Source: JAAYYM01 sp964631375 (lineage in GTDB: Bacteria; Bacillota; Clostridia; Lachnospirales; Lachnospiraceae). Taken from it: DNA of 64,000 nt. Where the stretch lies: positions 62,001 through 126,000 of the forward strand of contig CAZVYQ010000002.1 of NCBI GenBank assembly GCA_964631375.1, in the 5' to 3' direction. Shown one piece after another: positions 54,567-62,226 of the stretch; positions within the stretch are counted from its first letter, which is position 1; each line of letters opens with the position of its first letter. The translations under genes were made by a program, and so were the position numbers. The notes beneath the pieces were generated by a model. That model was given only the letters and a program-made list of their open reading frames with translations. It searched no databases and was not told the DNA's origin.

Positions 54567-55796
54567 ATGAAAATATGTGTTATTGGTGGAGGAGCTTCTG
54601 GATTGATGGCTTCCATCTGTGCGGCTGAACAGGGACATGATGTGACTGTCATCGAACATATGGAACGAGTCGGAAAGAAAATTCTTTCAACAGGCAATGG
54701 AAAATGTAATATGACAAATATTGATCAAGATGTAAACCATTATCATGGTTTACATCCGGAATTTGCAGAGCGTATTTTCAAACAATGCAGTTATCAGGAT
54801 ACATTGAAATTCTTTACGGAACTCGGAATTTATACAAAAAACCGAAACGGAGGATTGTATCCCTATTCTGAGCAAGCCTCTGCAGTACTGGATGTTTTGA
54901 GGATGAAGGTCGATCATCTTAATGTTCATATACTCTGCAATACTGAAGTTTTAAGCATTGAGAAGAAAGATCAATTCCATGTACTTGCCATACAGATTCA
55001 TACAAAGCATCCTTATGATGACTGGTTTGACAGAGTGATCATTACGACGGGTTCAAAAGCAGCCAAGGTCACAGGATCTGATGGTAGTGGCTATCAGCTT
55101 GCAGCATCATTTGGACATCATATCATAGAACCTCTGCCTGCACTTGTACAATTAAGATCTTCTCAACAATTCTTTAAGGGGATTGCCGGAATCAGGTGTG
55201 ATGCAGGACTTAAGTTGTTGATTGATGATAACTGTATCAGAGAAGAACGAGGAGAATTGCAGATCACAAATTATGGTATATCCGGAATACCAGTTTTCCA
55301 ATTAAGTGGTCAGGCGGCTCGAGCAATTTATAATAAGGAGAAGGTGTCTGTAGAAATTGATTTTATGCCCGATATGCCTTCTATCAATGCCTTTAGAGCG
55401 TTTATCGCAGAGAGGGTGAAACGAACACCTCAAAAACTGTTAAGTGAATTGTTGATCGGTGTATTTCACAAGAATTTATGCCAATTGTTTTTAAACCAAT
55501 GTAATCTAAAAGGTACTAGACCTGCCTCAAGTCTATGTGATGAGGAAATTGATGTACTTGCTGAATGCATCAAGCAATTTACGGTTTCAATTAATGGGAC
55601 GAATTCCTTTGATCAGGCACAAACCTGTTCCGGTGGGATTGATACTGAAGAGTTGAATGATCATCTGGAATCAAAGCTTGTATCCGGACTCTTTTTTGCA
55701 GGAGAAATTATAGATATAGATGGTGATTGTGGAGGATATAATTTACAATGGGCATGGTCCTCTGGAATGTTAGTAGGGACAAGGGTGGCAGAATGA
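54567..55796 (+). CDS. HI0933-family NAD(P)/FAD-dependent oxidoreductase
   Basis: A 409-residue flavoprotein. The FAD motif is VIGGGASGLMASICAAEQGHDV, followed by the family mark GKKILSTGNGKCNMTN and, near the end, QAQTCSGGIDTEEL and GLFFAGEIIDIDGDCGGYNLQWAWSSG. AAGGAAT precedes the ATG. The family includes enoate-type reductases such as BaiN and many members of unknown substrate. It overlaps the next gene by ATGA, so two different FAD enzymes are co-translated. Confidence 0.88.
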   Translation: MKICVIGGGASGLMASICAAEQGHDVTVIEHMERVGKKILSTGNGKCNMTNIDQDVNHYHGLHPEFAERIFKQCSYQDTLKFFTELGIYTKNRNGGLYPYSEQASAVLDVLRMKVDHLNVHILCNTEVLSIEKKDQFHVLAIQIHTKHPYDDWFDRVIITTGSKAAKVTGSDGSGYQLAASFGHHIIEPLPALVQLRSSQQFFKGIAGIRCDAGLKLLIDDNCIREERGELQITNYGISGIPVFQLSGQAARAIYNKEKVSVEIDFMPDMPSINAFRAFIAERVKRTPQKLLSELLIGVFHKNLCQLFLNQCNLKGTRPASSLCDEEIDVLAECIKQFTVSINGTNSFDQAQTCSGGIDTEELNDHLESKLVSGLFFAGEIIDIDGDCGGYNLQWAWSSGMLVGTRVAE

Positions 55797-57433
55797 TTAA
55801 AATCAATCAAATAAAGTTACCAATTGCACATCAGGATAAAGAACTGGTTCATAAACTGGAGCAACTGATACAATGGAATTATGTTCGTTCGGTTCATGAT
55901 CAAGCCTCCTATACATATAAAATTGTCAAGAAATCCATTGACGCAAGGAAGAAACCGGAGTTATATTTTGTTTATTCGATTCATCTGTGTGTCACAATGG
56001 ATGGTAAGGAAAATTTAAAATGGGAACAAGATATCATAAAACGTAATCCCAAAAGCAACCTACAGCTAACAGAGGTGCAACCATATCAACTTCCAATGTC
56101 TCTTTATACAAAACAGATAAGAAAGCCACCAATCATCATCGGAAGTGGACCTGCCGGACTTTTTTGTGCTTATCTGCTTGCATATGCAGGATGTCGCCCC
56201 ATCATATTTGAACGTGGGGAAACTGTGGAAAAGAGAAGAATTACTGTAAAACAATATTGGAATGGGACACAACCGTTAAACCCTGAATCCAACGTCCAGT
56301 TTGGTGAAGGAGGGGCAGGAACTTTTTCAGATGGTAAACTCAATACATTGGTCAAGGATCCCAAAGGAAGAAATCAGTTTGTGTTGGAGACATTTGCACG
56401 ATATGGTGCAGATGAGAGTATCACATATATGAACAAGCCACATCTTGGAACGGACGAATTGACAGGTATCATTCAAAACATGAGAAATGATATCATAGAG
56501 CACGGTGGTGAATTTCATTTTGAGACTTGTATCAAGGATTTCCTGATTCAAGATCAGAAAATCAAGGGTGTGATAACGCATGAGAATCAGGTTTATGAAT
56601 CTGATCATATCATTCTTGCAATAGGCCACAGTGCTAGAGATACCTTTCATATCTTAAAGAATAAGAATGTAACTATGACAGCCAAATCCTTTGCAGTCGG
56701 ACTCAGGATCGAACATCCGCAGGAGATGATCAATGAATGTCAATATGGTCAAAAAGCAGATCATCATCTTCCTGCTGCAGATTATAAATTAACGAATCAG
56801 ACTTCCAATGGAAGAAGTGTATATTCCTTTTGCATGTGTCCAGGAGGATATGTCGTAAATGCGTCTTCCGAGAAAGAACGACTTGCTGTCAATGGAATGA
56901 GTTATCATGAAAGAAATGGGAAAAATGCAAACAGTGCATTGATTGTATCTGTTACACCTGAGGATTTTGGGTCGGATGATTGTATGGCAGGCATTGAATT
57001 CCAAAGGAAACTGGAAGAGAAGGCTTACAAAATAGGTCATGGATCGGTTCCTGTACAAAGATACAGAGATTTTAAGAACAATCAAATGCAAATGGAAAAA
57101 ACGGATGCATTTGAACCCTGTATCAAAGGTGCATTTTCCTATGCAAATCTAAGAGAGCTACTACCGGAAGAACTCAATGCTGCACTGATTGAATCAATTG
57201 AAAGATTCGGTCAAACAGTATCAGGTTATAACAGGCCGGATGCGATATTGTCCGGAGTAGAGAGCAGGACTTCATCGCCTGTCAGAATTGTAAGAGATGA
57301 AACAGGACAGAGCAATATCAAAGGGCTTTATCCATGTGGCGAGGGTGCCGGATATGCCGGTGGAATCACATCAGCGGCCATGGATGGAATCAAGATAGCC
57401 GAATATATACTGGAGGAATATAAAATTGGATGA
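55793..57433 (+). CDS. Uncharacterised FAD-dependent dehydrogenase (COG2509 type)
   Basis: A 546-residue flavoprotein with an N-terminal alpha/beta domain (about 1-95) and an FAD-binding region starting IIIGSGPAGLFCAYLLAYAG. Family features are FGEGGAGTFSDGKLNTL, ILAIGHSARDTF, SFAVGLRIEHPQEMIN and GEGAGYAGGITSAAMDG. The substrate is unknown. I start at the ATG at 55793 overlapping the previous stop; a longer form from 55748 lies wholly inside the previous gene. It overlaps proB by 8 bases. Confidence 0.88.
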   Translation: MIKINQIKLPIAHQDKELVHKLEQLIQWNYVRSVHDQASYTYKIVKKSIDARKKPELYFVYSIHLCVTMDGKENLKWEQDIIKRNPKSNLQLTEVQPYQLPMSLYTKQIRKPPIIIGSGPAGLFCAYLLAYAGCRPIIFERGETVEKRRITVKQYWNGTQPLNPESNVQFGEGGAGTFSDGKLNTLVKDPKGRNQFVLETFARYGADESITYMNKPHLGTDELTGIIQNMRNDIIEHGGEFHFETCIKDFLIQDQKIKGVITHENQVYESDHIILAIGHSARDTFHILKNKNVTMTAKSFAVGLRIEHPQEMINECQYGQKADHHLPAADYKLTNQTSNGRSVYSFCMCPGGYVVNASSEKERLAVNGMSYHERNGKNANSALIVSVTPEDFGSDDCMAGIEFQRKLEEKAYKIGHGSVPVQRYRDFKNNQMQMEKTDAFEPCIKGAFSYANLRELLPEELNAALIESIERFGQTVSGYNRPDAILSGVESRTSSPVRIVRDETGQSNIKGLYPCGEGAGYAGGITSAAMDGIKIAEYILEEYKIG

Positions 57434-58277
57434 TATCAGAAAAGAACTAAAAGACAAACAACGTATCGTAGTGAAAATCGGATCTTCCTCACTTCATCAC
57501 AGCCATACCGGTGAGTTGAACCTCACTAAAATGGAACGCTTGGTCAGGGAATTGTGTGAATTGAAAAATCAAGGTAAGGACGTTGTCCTTGTTTCCTCAG
57601 GAGCAATCGCAGTTGGTAAGAAAACAGTTAATATTGATCCTAAGGATAATGAAGTGTCTGTAAAACAGGCATGTGCTGCAATTGGACAAGCGAGGCTTAT
57701 GATGGTGTATCAGAAGCTGTTTGGGGAATACAATCATGTGACAGCTCAAATACTGATGACAAAGAACACAATTACGGATTCTGTGAGCCGTCACAATGCA
57801 CATAACACCTTTACAGAGCTATTAAAGCTTGGAGTGATACCGGTTGTTAATGAGAATGATACAGTATCGACCTATGAGGTAGAGGATGTGATCGGAGATA
57901 ATGATACATTATCTGCCATTGTTTCGTATTTGATTGAAGCAGATCTTTTGATCCTGTTATCTGATATTGATGGTTTGTATTCAGATGACCCACATCAGAA
58001 TCAAGAAGCACAATTTATAAATATTGTGGACAAGTTGGATGATCATCTGATGAGTATGGGTAAGAGTACTACAGGAAGTGAGATCGGTACCGGTGGAATG
58101 AGTGCAAAGCTCCATGCTGCCAAAATAGCAACATCAGCAGGAGCAAATATGGTGATAGCAAATGGCAAGGATGTCAGTGTGATACATAAAATCATGGAAG
58201 GACGTAACTATGGCACTTTGTTCTTAGCAAATAAAGATGAACATTTTCATATTACTGATTATATCAGCAAAATGTAA
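57426..58277 (+). CDS. proB: Glutamate 5-kinase
   Basis: First step of proline synthesis. The 283 residues contain only the amino-acid kinase domain; the C-terminal PUA domain seen in E. coli ProB is absent. Motifs are VVKIGSSSL, DVVLVSSGAIAVGKK, VIPVVNENDTVST, LLILLSDIDGLYSDDP and IGTGGMSAKLHAA. The start is TTG at 57426, with GGAGG about 9 bases upstream. The expected partner proA (gamma-glutamyl phosphate reductase) is not adjacent and not in the window. Confidence 0.95.
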   Translation: MDDIRKELKDKQRIVVKIGSSSLHHSHTGELNLTKMERLVRELCELKNQGKDVVLVSSGAIAVGKKTVNIDPKDNEVSVKQACAAIGQARLMMVYQKLFGEYNHVTAQILMTKNTITDSVSRHNAHNTFTELLKLGVIPVVNENDTVSTYEVEDVIGDNDTLSAIVSYLIEADLLILLSDIDGLYSDDPHQNQEAQFINIVDKLDDHLMSMGKSTTGSEIGTGGMSAKLHAAKIATSAGANMVIANGKDVSVIHKIMEGRNYGTLFLANKDEHFHITDYISKM

Positions 58278-58300
58278 GATCATATCCGGAGGTGTCAGTT

Positions 58301-58513
58301 ATGACAATGGAAGAGAGAATCAAACGTATCAATGAACTGTATCACAAATCACAGTCAGAGGGTTTATCAGAGCTGGAAAAGGAAGAACAGCAAGCACTCA
58401 GAAAGGAATACATTGCATCCGTCAAGGCTAATCTACGTGGTCAACTGAACAATGTCAATATTCAGGAAGTGGATGGTTCGATCACAAATCTTGGTAAGAA
58501 ATATGGAAAATGA
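58301..58513 (+). CDS. DUF896 (UPF0291/YnzC-like) protein
   Basis: A 70-residue helical protein of the DUF896 family. EERIKRINELYHKSQSEGLSELEKEEQQALRKEYI followed by VKANLRGQLNNV is diagnostic. YnzC belongs to the SOS regulon in Bacillus but its function is unknown. GGAGG (58288-58292) lies 8 bases before the ATG at 58301. It overlaps the next gene by 11 bases. Confidence 0.9.
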   Translation: MTMEERIKRINELYHKSQSEGLSELEKEEQQALRKEYIASVKANLRGQLNNVNIQEVDGSITNLGKKYGK

Positions 58514-59078
58514 TAAACAGTCAATCAGAAAAGAAATACTGAACCGTCGGATGATGCTTACGTTTGATCAATGTCAGGAAAAAAGCCAATTGATCTGTAA
58601 CAGGATTATAGAAAGTGATCCATATATCAATGCCGATGTTGTTTATGCTTATATGGCATTCCGAAATGAGGTGGATCTGAATCCATTGATCAGACATGCC
58701 GTTCAATCTGGAAAAACAATTGCAATTCCCAAAATACAGGAAGAAAAGATGAGGTTTTTTTGTCCACAAATGGATGAATATCATCTACCCATAACAGAAT
58801 CCGGATATTTTGGTATTCATGAGCCTGTAAAAGATCATCTTGAAGCACCAGAACCGGATTTGATTATTTTTCCGGGAACAGCCTTTGACGACGCATGTCA
58901 TCGTCTTGGATATGGAAAAGGCTTTTATGATTCTTACATGAAAAGGCAGTTTAATCATACTGTTATTACTATGGGAGCAGCATATTCCGTTCAGATCATA
59001 GAACGTATTCCAACAGAGCCCCACGACTTTATTTTGGATTATATCATTACTGAGGAGGATATCTATGCAAAAGGATGA
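58503..59078 (+). CDS. 5-formyltetrahydrofolate cyclo-ligase
   Basis: A 191-residue ATP-dependent enzyme (MTHFS/YgfA family) returning 5-formyl-THF to the folate pool. It has KQSIRKEILNRR at the N-terminus, a substrate region with PDLIIFPGTAFD and the hallmark RLGYGKGFYDSYM. The ATG at 58503 lies inside the DUF896 gene; a longer frame from 58452 adds non-homologous residues. It complements fhs and folD elsewhere in the window. It overlaps miaB by 14 bases. Confidence 0.93.
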   Translation: MENDKQSIRKEILNRRMMLTFDQCQEKSQLICNRIIESDPYINADVVYAYMAFRNEVDLNPLIRHAVQSGKTIAIPKIQEEKMRFFCPQMDEYHLPITESGYFGIHEPVKDHLEAPEPDLIIFPGTAFDDACHRLGYGKGFYDSYMKRQFNHTVITMGAAYSVQIIERIPTEPHDFILDYIITEEDIYAKG

Positions 59079-60510
59079 AGAAATCGAATCACGATCGAAA
59101 AATGAAGCGATACTGCAATATGAATATATGAAACAGGCAAAAATGATACTAGGGGAACAGGCTGCAGCCATAGGACGCAGTCTTACTTTTTGTGTTGTCA
59201 CATTTGGCTGTCAGATGAATGCCAGAGATTCAGAGAAACTGGTAGGAATCCTTGAACGGATTGGGTATGTCAAAACCGAAAGAGAAGATGCTGATCTGGT
59301 CATATATAACACCTGTACTGTCAGAGATAATGCTAATACGCGGGTCTATGGACGACTGGGCAAACTGAAAAATTATAAACTTAAGAATCCGAATATGATC
59401 ATAGCATTATGTGGATGTATGATGCAGGAAACCTCTGTAATTGATAAAATACAAAAGCAATATGGATTTGTTGATTTAATATTTGGGACACATAATATAT
59501 TCAAATTTGCACAATTATTGGTGACATGTCTAAAGCTTCGCAAGGAAAAGGAATCTGGTCAAATGCTTGTAGACATCTGGAAGGATACAGATCTGATTGT
59601 TGAGAATCTTCCGAATGAACGGAAATACTCCTTTAAATCAGGGGTCAATATTATGTATGGCTGTAATAACTTTTGTAGTTATTGTATTGTCCCGTATGTC
59701 AGAGGACGAGAACGTAGCAGAAAGCCACAGGATATCATAGATGAGATCAAAGGACTGGTAGCTGATGGAGTTGTCGAAATCATGCTGCTTGGTCAAAATG
59801 TTAATTCATATGGGAAAAATCTAGATACCCCGGTTACATTTGCCGGACTATTAGAACAGATAGAAAAAATTGAGGGGTTGGAACGTATACGATTTATGAC
59901 TTCACATCCAAAGGATTTGTCAGATGAACTAATTTCTGTGATGGCAGCTTCAAAGAAAATATGCAAACATCTGCACCTTCCATTACAATCAGGCAGTACC
60001 AAGATTTTAAACAAAATGAATCGAAGATATACAAAAGAACAGTATCTGCAGCTTGCAGAAAAAATCAGAACAGCAATACCTGATATAGCAATTACAACAG
60101 ATATTATTATTGGGTTTCCCGGAGAAACAGATGCTGATGTAGATGACACGATTGATGTGATACGAAAGGTACAATTTGATGGTGCGTTTACTTTTATCTA
60201 TTCAAAGAGAACCGGTACGCCGGCTGCAGCAATGGAGGATCAGGTATCAAAGGAAGATATAAAGAGGAACTTTGACAGAGTCCTTCTGGAGGTTCAGGAG
60301 ATTTCACGTACGATGGCGGAGCGTTTTGAAGGTAGGACTGATTTGGTATTGGTTGAAGAAATCAATGAACAGGATTCTACACTTATGACGGGGCGTCTGC
60401 CGAATAATCTTTTGGTTCATTTTAAAGGTGATCAATCACTGATTGGAAAGATCGTATCGGTTAAATTGACATCCTGTAAAGGATTTTACTATATAGGAGA
60501 ACAAATATAA
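59065..60510 (+). CDS. miaB: tRNA-2-methylthio-N6-dimethylallyladenosine synthase
   Basis: Radical-SAM methylthiotransferase modifying A37 of tRNAs. The 481 residues comprise an N-terminal UPF0004 domain with cluster ligands C49, C84 and C118, the radical-SAM motif C200-x3-C204-x2-C207 in GCNNFCSYCIVP, GQNVNSYG, LPLQSGS and a C-terminal TRAM domain. About 40 residues precede the usual MiaB start, a feature shared by Clostridia. GAGGAGGA precedes the ATG inside the upstream gene. The order miaB then mutS is common in Firmicutes; here a SulP gene is inserted between them. Confidence 0.95.
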   Translation: MQKDEEIESRSKNEAILQYEYMKQAKMILGEQAAAIGRSLTFCVVTFGCQMNARDSEKLVGILERIGYVKTEREDADLVIYNTCTVRDNANTRVYGRLGKLKNYKLKNPNMIIALCGCMMQETSVIDKIQKQYGFVDLIFGTHNIFKFAQLLVTCLKLRKEKESGQMLVDIWKDTDLIVENLPNERKYSFKSGVNIMYGCNNFCSYCIVPYVRGRERSRKPQDIIDEIKGLVADGVVEIMLLGQNVNSYGKNLDTPVTFAGLLEQIEKIEGLERIRFMTSHPKDLSDELISVMAASKKICKHLHLPLQSGSTKILNKMNRRYTKEQYLQLAEKIRTAIPDIAITTDIIIGFPGETDADVDDTIDVIRKVQFDGAFTFIYSKRTGTPAAAMEDQVSKEDIKRNFDRVLLEVQEISRTMAERFEGRTDLVLVEEINEQDSTLMTGRLPNNLLVHFKGDQSLIGKIVSVKLTSCKGFYYIGEQI

Positions 60511-60557
60511 CATTTATTAAATATAGATTAAATTAATATGATTGGGGAAATTGTAAC

Positions 60558-62195
60558 ATGGAAAAATTAAAACCAAAGTTGTTTTCTGTTTTGAAAACTT
60601 ACACAAGGGATCAGTTGATCAAAGACATCATATCCGGAATTATTGTAGCCATAATAGCACTGCCGTTATCAATTGCACTCGCCCTTGCATCAGGAGTGAA
60701 TCCTGAGAGAGGTATCTATACAGCCATCATAGCAGGTTTTGTAATCTCCTTTTTAGGTGGAAGCAGAGTGAACATTTCAGGACCAACCGCTGCATTTGCT
60801 ACCATTGTCGCGGGGATTGTAGCAAAAAACGGAATGGACGGCCTGATCATCGCAACCATACTTGCCGGAGTTTTACTGATGATAATGGGATTTTGCAGAT
60901 TGGGGAATCTGATCAAGTTCATTCCCTATACAATAACAACCGGTTTCACATCAGGAATAGCCGTTACGATACTCATAGGACAAATCAAGGATTTTGCAGG
61001 ATTGAAATTTCAGAATAGTCCAATTGAGACAATTGAGAAAATAAAAGAAATAGTTCTCACTGCAGGAACCTTTCAAGCACCGGCATTGTTAGTGGGACTG
61101 ATTTCACTCGCTGTTTTAATCATCTGGCCTAAAATTAATCAAAAGATTCCAGGCTCTTTAATTGCCGTAATCGTTGGTATTTTGATTGTGAAACTGTTTA
61201 AACTGAATGTAAATACAATCGGAAGTCTATATGAAATCTCCAACAAACTGCCAACAATCAGTATCCCTCAAATAAGCTTTCAGGCGATACAAAATGTATT
61301 ACCGGATGCGGTAACGATAGCAGTTTTAGCTGCAATAGAATCTCTTCTTTCCTGTGTTGTTTCAGATGGCATGATTCATTCAAGACATCGTTCTAATATG
61401 GAACTGATTGCACAAGGAGCAGGAAATATATGCTCAGGACTGTTTGGAGGTATCCCTGCAACCGGTGCAATTGCAAGGACAGCTGCAAATGTAAAAAATG
61501 GTGGACGAACTCCTGTAGCCGGAATGGTTCATTCGATAACACTTGTTTTGGTTCTTGTCTTGTTGATGCCATATGCTGCATTGATTCCAATGCCAACGAT
61601 AGCCGCAATTTTATTTATGGTTGCATATCATATGAGTGAGTGGAGAGAGTTTGCCGAACTTGTAAAAACTGCACCAAAATCAGATGTTTTGGTTTTGATT
61701 ACCACTTTTCTATTAACTGTGATCTTTGATCTTGTTGTTGCAATAGAAGTGGGTATGATCATGGCCGCCTTTCTGTTTATGAAGAGAATGAGTGATGTAA
61801 CAGATGTTATGAGTTGGAAGTACATAGATGAGGATGAGGATCCGGACAGCATTAATCTACGTATTGTTCCCGAACATACACATGTCTATGAAATCAATGG
61901 ACCTATGTTTTTTGGTGCGGCCGATAAGTTCATGAAGATATCACAGGAGGAGAGTTCCGTAAAATGTATTATTCTTCGAATGAGAAGTGTTTCTGCAATT
62001 GATGTGACTGCACTTCATTCTTTACAAAAGGTATATGAAAAATGCAAAAAAAATGATATGATATTAGTGCTGTCTCATGTAAATGAACAGCCAATGAAGG
62101 TAATGGAAAAGGCTGGATTTGATACGATGATCGGAAGAGAGAATTTCTGTGATCACATTGATGATGCACTTAAAAGGGCAGAGTCATTTGAGTAA
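60558..62195 (+). CDS. SulP family anion transporter with STAS domain
   Basis: A 545-residue SLC26/SulP protein. The membrane part (about 15-415) holds DIISGIIVAIIALPLSIALALASGVNPERGIYTAIIAG, the family signature, and NISGPTAAFATIVAGIV. A C-terminal STAS domain follows (about 440-540; FFGAADKFMKI, IILRMRSVSAIDVTALHSL). The substrate could be sulfate, bicarbonate or another anion. The ribosome site is weak (GGGGAA). No sulfur-assimilation genes are near, so the substrate is open. Confidence 0.9.
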   Translation: MEKLKPKLFSVLKTYTRDQLIKDIISGIIVAIIALPLSIALALASGVNPERGIYTAIIAGFVISFLGGSRVNISGPTAAFATIVAGIVAKNGMDGLIIATILAGVLLMIMGFCRLGNLIKFIPYTITTGFTSGIAVTILIGQIKDFAGLKFQNSPIETIEKIKEIVLTAGTFQAPALLVGLISLAVLIIWPKINQKIPGSLIAVIVGILIVKLFKLNVNTIGSLYEISNKLPTISIPQISFQAIQNVLPDAVTIAVLAAIESLLSCVVSDGMIHSRHRSNMELIAQGAGNICSGLFGGIPATGAIARTAANVKNGGRTPVAGMVHSITLVLVLVLLMPYAALIPMPTIAAILFMVAYHMSEWREFAELVKTAPKSDVLVLITTFLLTVIFDLVVAIEVGMIMAAFLFMKRMSDVTDVMSWKYIDEDEDPDSINLRIVPEHTHVYEINGPMFFGAADKFMKISQEESSVKCIILRMRSVSAIDVTALHSLQKVYEKCKKNDMILVLSHVNEQPMKVMEKAGFDTMIGRENFCDHIDDALKRAESFE

Positions 62196-62226
62196 CAGCT
62201 ACCATTCAGAACAGGCAGGGATAAAC

